Source: an uncultured Micrococcales bacterium (GTDB lineage: Bacteria > Actinomycetota > Actinomycetes > Actinomycetales > Microbacteriaceae). From it: a stretch of 45,366 bases of DNA. A program made the translations under genes and the position numbers. Of the stretch, positions 21,389 to 30,550 are shown one piece after another. The number at the start of each line of letters is the position of its first letter. The first letter of the stretch is position 1. The DNA is taken from NCBI GenBank assembly GCA_903887175.1, contig CAISOV010000064.1, positions 1 through 45,366 on the forward strand, written 5' to 3'. Under the pieces are notes generated by a model that had not been told where the DNA came from, ran no database searches, and was given only the letters and a program-made list of their open reading frames with translations.

Positions 21389-22032
21389 AGTGCACCATCG
21401 TCAATCAAGCCATCTTCAAGTGCGCGACGCACCCAGTCGGTCTTATTTTCGATCGGACGACCAGCTCCGTCATATTTGCGACGCACCCGCACAATATGTT
21501 CCTTGACCGTGTGCTGACTAATGCCCAAATAATTTGCCACCTGCTTTTGCGCCAAACCTGATGCATAAAGCGATAAAACTTCGCGTTCGCGCGCACTCAG
21601 ATTTGCCTCTTTGAACTCGAGATCGGCATCAATCGCCGCAGCGGTGTGAATGTTGTCAATGTTGCCACCAGCGGCCACCTCGTTGATTGCGCTAAAAAGA
21701 GCATCCATGCTGTTTGATTTTGCAACCAACCCTGCCGCACCCGCCCGAAGCGCGGCCCGCACCACATTTTGTTTATCGGCGATGCTAAAAATGATTACTG
21801 GAATTCCCTCGGCGACCAACGCACCCACATTTGCCGTGACGTTTGAGCCGTCGGCCAAAGACAGATCGAGCACTGCGATGTCGCAGTTTTGCTTTGAAAC
21901 TTTGCCACGCAGTTCGCCAAGGCTTGCCGCCGAGAAAGCCACCTCGTGGCCGGCAGAGGTTGCGGCGTGCAGAAAGCCGAAACGAATGGCTTCGTGGTCA
22001 TCGACTATGGCTAGTCGCAGCTTGCTTTGCAT
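21385..22032 (-). CDS. LuxR-family two-component response regulator
   Basis: LRLAIVDDHEAIRFGFLHA...DIAVLDLSLADG; HTH LSAREREVLSLYASGLAQKQVANYLGISQHTVKEHIVRVRRKY. Start set at internal ATG 22032 behind GGGGGAG rather than ORF-track 22158, which overlaps the upstream gene. Confidence 0.94.
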   Translation of the reverse strand: MQSKLRLAIVDDHEAIRFGFLHAATSAGHEVAFSAASLGELRGKVSKQNCDIAVLDLSLADGSNVTANVGALVAEGIPVIIFSIADKQNVVRAALRAGAAGLVAKSNSMDALFSAINEVAAGGNIDNIHTAAAIDADLEFKEANLSAREREVLSLYASGLAQKQVANYLGISQHTVKEHIVRVRRKYDGAGRPIENKTDWVRRALEDGLIDDGAL

Positions 22033-22066
22033 CTTCACGCTCCCCCGTTGGTTTGGCCCTTTTTGC

Positions 22067-23278
22067 TTATTTGACCAGACTAACGATTGTTTCAACATGG
22101 TGAGTGTGAGCAAACAAGTCAAAAGCTCGAAGCGACGCGATCTTGTAACCGCCCGCAAGAAGCTGTTTCAGGTCACGAGCCAAAGCGATTGGGTCGCAGG
22201 CAACATAAACAATGTGCTTCGGGCTGATAGTGAGCAAGCGCTCAATAACTTTGGCGCCAGCGCCAGCACGAGGCGGGTCTAGAACCACGGTCGCAGTTGG
22301 CTTGGCGCCGGCACTCGCCTTTTCGTTCAAGAAGCGTTCGACTGACATGCAAAAAGTTTTAGCATTTGGCAGATCACTGAGGTTCAACGTGGCATCGTCG
22401 GTTGCTTGTCTAAACGATTCCACTGACGAAATGCGCAGGTCATTGCCGAAACGGCCAGCGAGCGTGCTCGCAAAAAGCCCAACACCGCCATAAAGGTCTA
22501 GGTTGTCAGCAGTTTTATCAATGCCGACGGCGGCCACCATGTCGAGCACAGCACCGGTGAGCACCTGAGGCGCCGCGCGGTGAACCTGCCAAAAACCACC
22601 GCCACTGATTCTAAAAGTGCGACCCGCAACTCGCTCGATGAGTCGTTCATCGCCTTTGAGTTTGCCGTCGATTTTCCACTGAATTTGACCGCTGCTCGAA
22701 GCTGCGATTTCGATGCTTTCGACGCTCTGATAGTTCTTGTTTTGAAACTCAAGTTCTTGAATGTCGTCAACCGCCAGCGGTAATGACTTCACTTTTACCA
22801 CTTCGTGGCTGCGCTCGCGATACGGGCCGACGTTGCCGGCTTCGTCAACGTGCAGTTGGATTCGTGTGCGATACCCCAGACCATTTGAATCGTCATCGCC
22901 AGGTGCTGCCTCAACGGTCACAGCCATGTCAACCCCAGCCATGCGTGAAAGAGCCTCGGTAATAACTTCAGCCTTGAGTTCACGCTGCCGTGAAAGCTTG
23001 ATATGACCAAACTCGCAGCCGCCGGCCTTGCCAACACCGGCGTCTTTCCAAACTTGGGGCACTCGATCAGGCGATGCCTCAAGAATTTGGGTTGGCTCGG
23101 CGCGACAAAAAGATGCTCCCCGGTCTTCAAAAACGCGTGCCTTCACGCGCTCGCCCGGCAAAACGTGCGAGACAAAAACCACGCGACCTTCGTGACGGGC
23201 AACAAAAATGCCGCCGTGAGCTACTTTTTCGATATTCAGCTCAAGGGTTTTGCCCAGCCAGTTTGGTTTTGCGTTCAT
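22067..23278 (-). CDS. TRAM-domain RNA (uracil-5-)-methyltransferase, TrmA/RlmCD-like
   Basis: TRAM N-term (LELNIEKVAHGGIFVARHEGRVVFVSHVLPGERV), LDLYGGVGLFASTLA, TVVLDPPRAGAG, HIVYVACDPIALARDL. Confidence 0.92.
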   Translation of the reverse strand: MNAKPNWLGKTLELNIEKVAHGGIFVARHEGRVVFVSHVLPGERVKARVFEDRGASFCRAEPTQILEASPDRVPQVWKDAGVGKAGGCEFGHIKLSRQRELKAEVITEALSRMAGVDMAVTVEAAPGDDDSNGLGYRTRIQLHVDEAGNVGPYRERSHEVVKVKSLPLAVDDIQELEFQNKNYQSVESIEIAASSSGQIQWKIDGKLKGDERLIERVAGRTFRISGGGFWQVHRAAPQVLTGAVLDMVAAVGIDKTADNLDLYGGVGLFASTLAGRFGNDLRISSVESFRQATDDATLNLSDLPNAKTFCMSVERFLNEKASAGAKPTATVVLDPPRAGAGAKVIERLLTISPKHIVYVACDPIALARDLKQLLAGGYKIASLRAFDLFAHTHHVETIVSLVK

Positions 23279-23338
23279 TCTTATAGTGTTTCACATCGCG
23301 GCCACTTCAAGCCCGTGCGCCACCGCTAACCTAGAGGC

Positions 23339-23995
23339 ATGACCCGCTTAGTTTTGGCTTCAACCTCGCCCGCTCGGCTAACTCTGCTTAGAAACGGTGG
23401 CATTGAGCCCATTTGCATTGCGCCTCAGGTTGACGAAGACCTGGTGAGTGCTGTTGCCACAGCCGAAGGTCTTATCAAGTCGACTGCCGACATGGTCGGG
23501 TTGCTTGCACGCGCTAAGGCAGAGGCCGTTTTGAATCACCCAGACGCGGTTGACGCAATTATTATCGGATGCGATTCTTCGCTCGAATTTGGTGGCGAAT
23601 CGCTGGGCAAGCCGCACCGGGCCGAGGTTGCGCGCGACCGCTGGTTGGCAATGCGAGGTGGCAACGGCAAACTTTTTAGCGGACACCACCTGATTGACAA
23701 TCGAAACAGCAGCAACGCAGATGCCACCAAAACTGGCGCATCTCGAGCGGCAACGACTCGAGTTTCGCATGCAACGGTGCACTTTGCGAACCTTAGCGAT
23801 CACGAGATCGACGCCTATGTGGCAACTGGCGAACCCTTGAAAGTTGCTGGCGCCTTCACCATCGACGGCCTCGGTGGTGCGTTTATTAGCGCCATCGAAG
23901 GCGACCCACACACTGTGATTGGTTTGTCGTTGCCTACCCTTCGATTGATGGCCCTAGAACTTGGTGTTGACTATTCAACGTTTTGGAATCGGTAA
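23339..23995 (+). CDS. Maf-family nucleotide pyrophosphatase
   Basis: LVLASTSPARLTLLRNGGIEP, IIIGCDSSLEFGGESLGKP, Y-V-ATGEPLKVAGAFTIDGLGGAFISAIEGDPHTVIGLSLP. Confidence 0.94.
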   Translation: MTRLVLASTSPARLTLLRNGGIEPICIAPQVDEDLVSAVATAEGLIKSTADMVGLLARAKAEAVLNHPDAVDAIIIGCDSSLEFGGESLGKPHRAEVARDRWLAMRGGNGKLFSGHHLIDNRNSSNADATKTGASRAATTRVSHATVHFANLSDHEIDAYVATGEPLKVAGAFTIDGLGGAFISAIEGDPHTVIGLSLPTLRLMALELGVDYSTFWNR

Positions 23996-24031
23996 CACTT
24001 TTCACCCGATTTTCGGGCGAACTAAGGCTAT

Positions 24032-25849
24032 TTGCCAATAGGCTTGACAATTATGAACGCAGCTAACGTCACAAAAATCACCAAACTGCTCATCGCCAAC
24101 CGTGGTGAAATCGCGGTGCGAATTGCTCGAGCAGCGCGCGACGCTGGCATCACCTCGGTTGCTGTTTATGCCGACCAAGACCGCGACGCAATGCACGTCA
24201 AGCTGTCAGACGAGGCTTATGCCCTAAATGGCACTACCGGCCCTGAGACTTACCTAGTTATTGAAAAGATTCTAGATGTTGCCACTCGTTCAGGTGCTAA
24301 CGCGGTGCACCCGGGTTATGGCTTTTTGGCCGAGAATGCCGAATTTGCCCGACGTGTCATTGCTGCGGGTTTGATTTGGATCGGCCCTTCGCCAGAGGCG
24401 ATTGAACGCTTGGGCGACAAAGTTTCAGCTCGTCACGTTGCCGAAAAAGTTGGTGCGCCGTTAGCTGCCGGCACGCTAAACCCGGTTTCGGGCGCCGAAG
24501 AAGTTCTTGAGTTTGTCGCTAAACACGGCGTGCCGGTTGCAATCAAGGCAGCCTATGGCGGTGGCGGTCGCGGCATCAAGGTCGCTTATGCAGAATCAGA
24601 AGTTGCCGAACTTTTCGACTCAGCAACTCGTGAGGCAATCGCTGCTTTCGGCCGAGGCGAATGCTTCGTTGAAAAATATCTTGAGAAACCTCGCCACGTC
24701 GAAACCCAGTGTTTGGCCGACGCCTACGGCAACGTGGTTGTGGTTTCAACGCGCGACTGCTCATTGCAGCGTCGCCACCAAAAACTTGTTGAAGAAGCTC
24801 CAGCACCGTTTTTGACCGATGACCAAATCAAGCGCCTCTATGAGTCATCGAAGGCAATTTTGAAAGAGGTTGGCTACCAGGGTGCAGGCACCTGCGAATT
24901 CTTAGTTGCCCAAGACGGCACCATTTCGTTCCTCGAAGTGAACACTCGCCTGCAGGTTGAGCACCCCGTTTCAGAAGAAGTCACCGGCATCGACCTTGTT
25001 CGCGAGCAGTTCAGGCTTGCTGAGGGTGGCAAGCTCGACTATGCCGACCCTGTTGTCAAAGGGCACAGTTTCGAATTTCGCATCAACGGCGAAGATGCCG
25101 GTCGCAACTTTATGCCAGCGCCTGGCCCGGTTAAATTATTCAAAGCCCCTTCTGGCCCTGGCGTTCGCGTTGACTCTGGTGTTGAATCAGGCGACGAAAT
25201 CTCGGGTTCATTTGACTCTATGGTTGCCAAGCTGATTGTTACCGGCGCTAACCGCAACGAAGCTTTGGCTCGGGCCCGTCGCGCGCTGAGCGAGATGAAG
25301 GTCGAAGGTCTGCCGACTGTTTTGCCTTTTCACCAAAAGATTGTCAACGAGGCAGCCTTCATCGGCTCGCCTACACCAGACGGCGTCGGCAAGTTTGGCA
25401 TTTACACCCGTTGGATCGAAACCGAGTTTATAAACGACATTGCGGCTTTCGACGGCGAGCATGAAGCTGGCGCCAGCGCTGCTGAACGAAACTCAGTTGT
25501 TGTCGAAGTCGATGGCAAGCGTCTTGAGGTGAGCCTGCCAAGCAACCTATTTGCCGGCACGTCAAGTGGTGTGGGCGCAACCTCTGCCCCAACAAAACGC
25601 AAAGCTGGAACTGTTGCGGGCACCGGCGGCAACGGCAACTCGATAAAGGCTCCGATGCAGTCGACAGTAGTGAAAATCGCTGTAGCTCTCGGCGACAAAG
25701 TAGCCAAGGGCGACCTCGTTGTTGTGCTCGAGGCTATGAAAATGGAGCAGCCGCTAAACGCCCACAAAGACGGAGTAATCAAGGCCGTGAGTGTGGCAGT
25801 AGGTGAGACGGTGCCAGCTGGAACCGTGCTGCTAGAGTTCGAAGACTAG
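24032..25849 (+). CDS. Acyl-CoA carboxylase alpha subunit (biotin carboxylase plus biotin carboxyl carrier domain)
   Basis: [72 protein letters not shown], biotinyl motif EAMKMEQ. Start may be ATG 24053. Confidence 0.97.
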   Translation: MPIGLTIMNAANVTKITKLLIANRGEIAVRIARAARDAGITSVAVYADQDRDAMHVKLSDEAYALNGTTGPETYLVIEKILDVATRSGANAVHPGYGFLAENAEFARRVIAAGLIWIGPSPEAIERLGDKVSARHVAEKVGAPLAAGTLNPVSGAEEVLEFVAKHGVPVAIKAAYGGGGRGIKVAYAESEVAELFDSATREAIAAFGRGECFVEKYLEKPRHVETQCLADAYGNVVVVSTRDCSLQRRHQKLVEEAPAPFLTDDQIKRLYESSKAILKEVGYQGAGTCEFLVAQDGTISFLEVNTRLQVEHPVSEEVTGIDLVREQFRLAEGGKLDYADPVVKGHSFEFRINGEDAGRNFMPAPGPVKLFKAPSGPGVRVDSGVESGDEISGSFDSMVAKLIVTGANRNEALARARRALSEMKVEGLPTVLPFHQKIVNEAAFIGSPTPDGVGKFGIYTRWIETEFINDIAAFDGEHEAGASAAERNSVVVEVDGKRLEVSLPSNLFAGTSSGVGATSAPTKRKAGTVAGTGGNGNSIKAPMQSTVVKIAVALGDKVAKGDLVVVLEAMKMEQPLNAHKDGVIKAVSVAVGETVPAGTVLLEFED

Positions 25850-25858
25850 CTAACCCTT

Positions 25859-26122
25859 TTAGTGGTAATAGTGGGCGATGTAATCATCGTCTTCGTCATC
25901 ATCGTCAAAACTTATTAGAGGTGGCGCTGTCGGCTGAGCAATGACGGCCCAGTCGCCCGCCCAATCACAACTTGGGCAGCGTCTAGTCGGGTAACCCCAA
26001 GCCACTGCACCGTCAGGGTGCAGAGCAACTTCACCGCGAATGTTGAGAACTTCGGTTTTGTGCGCAAACCAGAACTTTTTAGTCTTGGTGCTGCACTTAG
26101 GGCAAAGCAAAGTTAGAGCCAT
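25859..26122 (-). CDS. Small zinc-ribbon-like protein with acidic C-terminus
   Basis: 87 aa; LCPKCSTKTKKFWFAHK...YPTRRCPSCDWAG (two CxxC) and ISFDDDDEDDDYIAHYYH tail; not overlapped by a stronger ORF. Confidence 0.65.
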   Translation of the reverse strand: MALTLLCPKCSTKTKKFWFAHKTEVLNIRGEVALHPDGAVAWGYPTRRCPSCDWAGDWAVIAQPTAPPLISFDDDDEDDDYIAHYYH

Positions 26123-26197
26123 AGCTAGACGCTATTGGCTGCTAGCGACATTGCGCCAGCGCAAAAGGTGCTGCAAAACTTAGCTGCCCTTACAGCC

Positions 26198-27628
26198 CTA
26201 GACGTTCGGCGTGTGCAGCGCCCGCGCGACTTCCATGATGGTGCCTGAAAGCGACGGATACACCGTGAAGGTGCGAGCCAGGTCATCGACAGTCAAGCGG
26301 TTTTCGATAGCAACGGCGATGGGGTAAATCAACTCAGATGCCGACTTTGCGACAACCACGCCACCGATGACAGTGCCACCGGTTGAGGCGATGATCTTGA
26401 TGAAACCGAACTGCAAGCCCATCATCTTGGCACGCGGGTTTGATGGCAGATCGAACTTGACGACGTTGCCGTTGACTTCGCCGGCCTCTAGAGCGGCCTG
26501 CGACCAACCCACCGAGGCGATTTCGGGTGAGGTGAAGACGTTAGCCGACACGTTGCGAATTTGGGTTGGCATTGCAACGTCGCCCATGGTGTGAAACACG
26601 GCGGTTCGGCCCTGCATTGCGCTGACGCTGGCCAACGGCAAAAATGTTGTGCAGTCACCGGCCGCATAAACGTTGGCACGTGAGGTGCGTGCAACCTTGT
26701 TGGTGACGATGTGACCCGATTCGGTGAGTTCGACCCCGGCCTCGGTCAGGCCCAAGCCCGCTGTGTTGGGAATCGAACCGACGGCCATCAAACAGTGCGA
26801 GCCTTTGACGATGGTTCCGTCGCTCAATGTGACTTCGACGCCCGAACCAGTGTTGACCACTTTGTCAGCGCGCGACTTGTTGAGCACGTTCATGCCTTTG
26901 CTGCGAAAAACGTTTTCGATTAGTTCGGCGGCATCTTGGTCTTGACTTGGCAACACCATGTCTCGGCTTGAAATCAAAGTTACTTCACAACCGATGCCGT
27001 GAAAAGCTGAGGCGAACTCGGCGCCGGTGACACCTGAACCGACCACAATCATGTGCTCAGGCAGTTCGGTCAAATCATAGAGTTGCTTCCAGGTGAAAAT
27101 GCGGTCGCCATCAGGTTTAGCGTCTGGCAGTTCGCGCGGAGTCGCACCTACGGCAACGATGATGGTTTTGGCCTCCATACGTTCTTCGGCGCCACCGTCT
27201 TTAGGAGCAAAAATAACGTGGTGGTTGCCATCGAGGCGGCCGCGGCCGTTCAAGACTCTGACGCCTGCCTCAAGCAGGGCATCACGCATCTCGACAGATT
27301 GTTCGTGGGCCATGGCGAGCAATCGCTTGTTCACCGCGCCCAAGTCAATTTTCATTTTTGGATGAACTTTTTCGCCATCAACTGTGAAGCCAATGCCGAG
27401 TTTCTCGGCGCGCTTGACGTTGTTAGCTGCGTCGGCGGTTGAGATCAAACCTTTTGACGGCACAACGTCGGTCAAAACTGCGTTTCCACCGATTCCGTTG
27501 CTCTCAATAATGGTCACGTCAGCCCCGAGTTGGCGACCGGCCAAAGCGGCTTCGTAGCCACCAGGGCCACCACCGATAATGACGATGTGGTGGTTCTTTT
27601 TTGCAGTTAACTGGTTTGATTCGCTCAC
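26198..27628 (-). CDS. lpdA: NAD(P)H-quinone dehydrogenase of the flavin disulfide reductase family (LpdA-like, not lipoamide dehydrogenase)
   Basis: IIGGGPGGYEAALAGRQLGADVTIIE, GGNAVLTDVVPSKGLI in place of CxxxxC, VVGSGVTGAEFASAF, VYAAGDCT. Confidence 0.9.
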   Translation of the reverse strand: MSESNQLTAKKNHHIVIIGGGPGGYEAALAGRQLGADVTIIESNGIGGNAVLTDVVPSKGLISTADAANNVKRAEKLGIGFTVDGEKVHPKMKIDLGAVNKRLLAMAHEQSVEMRDALLEAGVRVLNGRGRLDGNHHVIFAPKDGGAEERMEAKTIIVAVGATPRELPDAKPDGDRIFTWKQLYDLTELPEHMIVVGSGVTGAEFASAFHGIGCEVTLISSRDMVLPSQDQDAAELIENVFRSKGMNVLNKSRADKVVNTGSGVEVTLSDGTIVKGSHCLMAVGSIPNTAGLGLTEAGVELTESGHIVTNKVARTSRANVYAAGDCTTFLPLASVSAMQGRTAVFHTMGDVAMPTQIRNVSANVFTSPEIASVGWSQAALEAGEVNGNVVKFDLPSNPRAKMMGLQFGFIKIIASTGGTVIGGVVVAKSASELIYPIAVAIENRLTVDDLARTFTVYPSLSGTIMEVARALHTPNV

Positions 27629-27700
27629 GATTCAATTGTGTCGCAAAACCGTGACCTACCCCACCAAAACAACAAACTGCGAGCCAACTAGACTCAAAAG

Positions 27701-28534
27701 ATGAGCAAAATATTTGAAAACCTGCACAACCACGGCTCGAGCGAACCTTTTGACCTTGCATTAGAAGCTGCGGCGGTTATCGCCGAAAAAACTGGCGTGG
27801 CGAGTCACGATATTGCGCTGACTTTGGGCAGCGGATGGGCTAAGGCTGCTGACCTTATGGGTGAAACTGTGGCGAGCGTTCCGGCAGCTTCGATTCCCGG
27901 TTTTTTGCCACCAGCAGTTGAAGGGCATGTGGCTTCGATACGTTCGATTTTGCTGCCGAATGGCAAGCACGCGTTGGTGTTGGGTGCCCGCACACACTAT
28001 TACGAGGGGCACGGTGTGCGCCGCGTGGTTCACGGTGTGCGAACCGCGGCGGCAACCGGTGTGAAGACCATGATTTTGACCAACGGTGCCGGTGGCATTC
28101 GTGAAACCATCAAACCTGGTTCGCCGGTTTTGATCAGCGACCACATTAACCTAACTGCTGACAGCCCGCTCGAGGGCGCCACTTTTGTTGACCTCACCGA
28201 CCTTTATTCTCACCGGTTGCGCGAGCTGGCTCGCACTGTTGACAGCACCCTCGAAGATGGCGTTTATGTGCAGTTTCGCGGCCCACACTATGAAACCCCA
28301 GCCGAAGTTCAAATGGCAAAGGTTATGGGCGGTCACGTGGTTGGCATGTCTACGGCGCTTGAAGCAATCGCGGCACGGCAGGTCGGCATGGAGGTTTTGG
28401 GGCTTTCGCTCGTGACCAACTTGGCTGCCGGAATTCAGAAGACCCCGCTGAGCCACCAAGAAGTGATCGACGCCGGGCGCGAGGCCGAAGGGCGCATTAG
28501 CGCTTTGCTGGCTCAAATCGTAACCAAACTCTAA
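27701..28534 (+). CDS. punA: Purine-nucleoside phosphorylase
   Basis: ALTLGSGWAKAADLM, VEGHVASIRSILL, RTHYYEGHG, LTNGAGGIRETIKPGSPVLISDHINLT, QFRGPHYETPAEVQM, GMSTALEAIAARQVGMEVLGLSLVTNLAAG. Confidence 0.95.
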   Translation: MSKIFENLHNHGSSEPFDLALEAAAVIAEKTGVASHDIALTLGSGWAKAADLMGETVASVPAASIPGFLPPAVEGHVASIRSILLPNGKHALVLGARTHYYEGHGVRRVVHGVRTAAATGVKTMILTNGAGGIRETIKPGSPVLISDHINLTADSPLEGATFVDLTDLYSHRLRELARTVDSTLEDGVYVQFRGPHYETPAEVQMAKVMGGHVVGMSTALEAIAARQVGMEVLGLSLVTNLAAGIQKTPLSHQEVIDAGREAEGRISALLAQIVTKL

Positions 28535-28548
28535 AGGGCAACTGCCGA

Positions 28549-30267
28549 ATGTCATTCTCTGAAGTTCTTGAACTAGTGGCAGCCGCTAAGGCTTGGGTTG
28601 CTCAAGACCCTGACGCCGAAACCCGGTTTGAGCTCGACACTTTGATTGCAAAAGTTGAAGCCGGCAGCAAGGCCGACCTTGCCGAATTGCGAGACAGGTT
28701 CGGGGCTCGTTTGGGTTTTGGCACAGCTGGCTTGCGCGGTGAGTTGGGTGCTGGCCCGAACCGAATGAACCGTGTTTTGGTGGCGCAGGCTGCCTCTGGT
28801 ATTGCGTCTTATTTGAAGGCAAACTTTGCGGCGCCAACTGTGGCAATTGGTTTCGACGGCCGCGTCAACAGCGATGTTTTTGCTGCCGACTCAGCAGCCA
28901 TTTTTGCTGCGGCTGGCGTCGCTGTTCACTTATTTGATGACTATGCCCCTACCCCGTTGCTGGCTTTTGCAGTAAAGCACTTGGAGCTTTCGGCTGGCGT
29001 GATGGTGACTGCCAGTCACAACCCTGCGCGTGACAACGGTTACAAAGTTTATTTAGGCGGCGCCAACGGCGGTTCGCAAATCATTGCCCCTGTCGATAAA
29101 GAAATTGCTGCCGAAATCGAGCGGGTAGCAAAGTCGTTGACTTTTGACCAGATTGCCAAGGTGGCCGACCTTGACAGCGCACCTAACGTGCACCTTTTGG
29201 GGGCAGAGCTTCGAAATGACTACCGATTGGCCGCAGCAAAATGGGCTGGCTTTGGGGTTTTGAACCCAAATGCCAAACAGGTCAAAATGGTTTACACAGC
29301 CATGCACGGTGTTGGCTGGGCAACTGTTGAACCGCTTTGGGCTTTGGCTGGTTTGCAACCTCTCGAAACAGTGACCGAGCAGTTGCGCCCCGACGGTCGA
29401 TTCCCCACGGTTGCGTTCCCGAACCCTGAAGAACCGGGCGCTCTTGACTTGGCGTTTGCCAAGGCTAGTTCGGTTGGTGCTGAGGTGATTTTGGCAAACG
29501 ATCCTGATGCCGACCGTTTGGCTGTGGCGGTTGCTGATGTTTCGGTCGATGGCGGCTGGCGCAAGTTGACCGGCGATGAAGTTGGCCTTATTTTGGCTGA
29601 TGAAATCGCGGCTCGCTTTTCAGCCGCTGGGGTTGCTGACCCAGCCGCCGCGGGTAACTCTGCTGCTTTGGCTTGTTCGATTGTGTCGAGTTCGGCGCTG
29701 GCAAAAGTTGCGGCTGCTTACAACTTAGAGTTTGTCGAAACGTTGACGGGTTTCAAATGGATCTCAAAAGTTCCTGGCTTGATTTTTGGTTTTGAAGAGG
29801 CTTTGGGTTATTGCATTGACCCTGGGGTTGTGCCTGACAAAGATGGCATTTCGGCGGCGGTTTTGATGGCTGACATTGTTAACCGACTTGCCTCTGGTGG
29901 CAAGAACCTTGCTGATCATTTGTCTGATTTGGGCAAAAAGTATGGTTTTTTTGCTACGGGCCAGATTTCGATTCGCGTGACTGATTTGAGCCTGATTGGC
30001 GCAACCATGGCTCGTTTGCGTGCGCAGCCTCCGGCAGCAATCGATGGCATTGCCGTGACTTTTTCTGATTTGGCGCTTGGCGCGCGTGGCTTGCCGCCGA
30101 CCGAGGGTTTGCGCTTTGACAGCGCCGTTGGGCACCGAGTTATCGTTAGGCCGTCTGGCACTGAGCCTAAGCTCAAGTGCTATTTGCAGTCTGAAGGCAA
30201 AAGCGCAGCTGAGGCCGAGGCTGCCTTGACAGGTTTAACAGTGGCTATGAAGACCCTGCTGGGCTAG
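28549..30267 (+). CDS. Phosphosugar mutase (phosphoglucomutase/phosphomannomutase family)
   Basis: LGFGTAGLRGELGAGPNRMN, VMVTASHNPARDNGYKVY, NDPDADRLAVAV, GFKWISKVPGLIFGFEEALGYC, VRPSGTEPKLKCYL. Confidence 0.95.
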   Translation: MSFSEVLELVAAAKAWVAQDPDAETRFELDTLIAKVEAGSKADLAELRDRFGARLGFGTAGLRGELGAGPNRMNRVLVAQAASGIASYLKANFAAPTVAIGFDGRVNSDVFAADSAAIFAAAGVAVHLFDDYAPTPLLAFAVKHLELSAGVMVTASHNPARDNGYKVYLGGANGGSQIIAPVDKEIAAEIERVAKSLTFDQIAKVADLDSAPNVHLLGAELRNDYRLAAAKWAGFGVLNPNAKQVKMVYTAMHGVGWATVEPLWALAGLQPLETVTEQLRPDGRFPTVAFPNPEEPGALDLAFAKASSVGAEVILANDPDADRLAVAVADVSVDGGWRKLTGDEVGLILADEIAARFSAAGVADPAAAGNSAALACSIVSSSALAKVAAAYNLEFVETLTGFKWISKVPGLIFGFEEALGYCIDPGVVPDKDGISAAVLMADIVNRLASGGKNLADHLSDLGKKYGFFATGQISIRVTDLSLIGATMARLRAQPPAAIDGIAVTFSDLALGARGLPPTEGLRFDSAVGHRVIVRPSGTEPKLKCYLQSEGKSAAEAEAALTGLTVAMKTLLG

Positions 30268-30533
30268 AGAATTGCGGCCGCGAGTTTGTCGCTGAGTTCT
30301 TCGAGGTCAAAAACTTTGTCGATTGCGATGATTTCGGCGGCTCCGGCAACAAGTTTGTCTTGAAGCCCAGCTGTGGTTAGAAAAATTTGGGCATCTCGAG
30401 TGGTATTTGCTGTTTCAATGTCGGTCGCTTCGACCAGCGCTTCTATTCCGAGGCGTTTCAAAACGCGGTCGGCATTCATTTTGAGCAGCACTGACGTGCC
30501 AATGCCCTCGCCGCATACCGCCAAAATCTTCAT
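30264..30533 (-). CDS. PTS system IIB component (lactose/ascorbate UlaB-like)
   Basis: MKILAVCGEGIGTSVLLKMNADRVLKRLGI with active-site Cys7 P-loop-like motif; 89 aa. Confidence 0.9.
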   Translation of the reverse strand: MKILAVCGEGIGTSVLLKMNADRVLKRLGIEALVEATDIETANTTRDAQIFLTTAGLQDKLVAGAAEIIAIDKVFDLEELSDKLAAAIL

Positions 30534-30550
30534 CTTGCTATTTTGGCACC

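Noticed and set aside
21650-22282. 210-aa plus-strand ORF
   Set aside because: Antisense to response regulator and methyltransferase; composition typical of a shadow frame.
23378-23911. 177-aa minus-strand ORF
   Set aside because: Entirely antisense to maf, which has clear family motifs.
24007-24019. CCCGA-TTT-TCGGG hairpin between maf and accA
   Set aside because: Short stem with no following T-tract; not convincing as a terminator.
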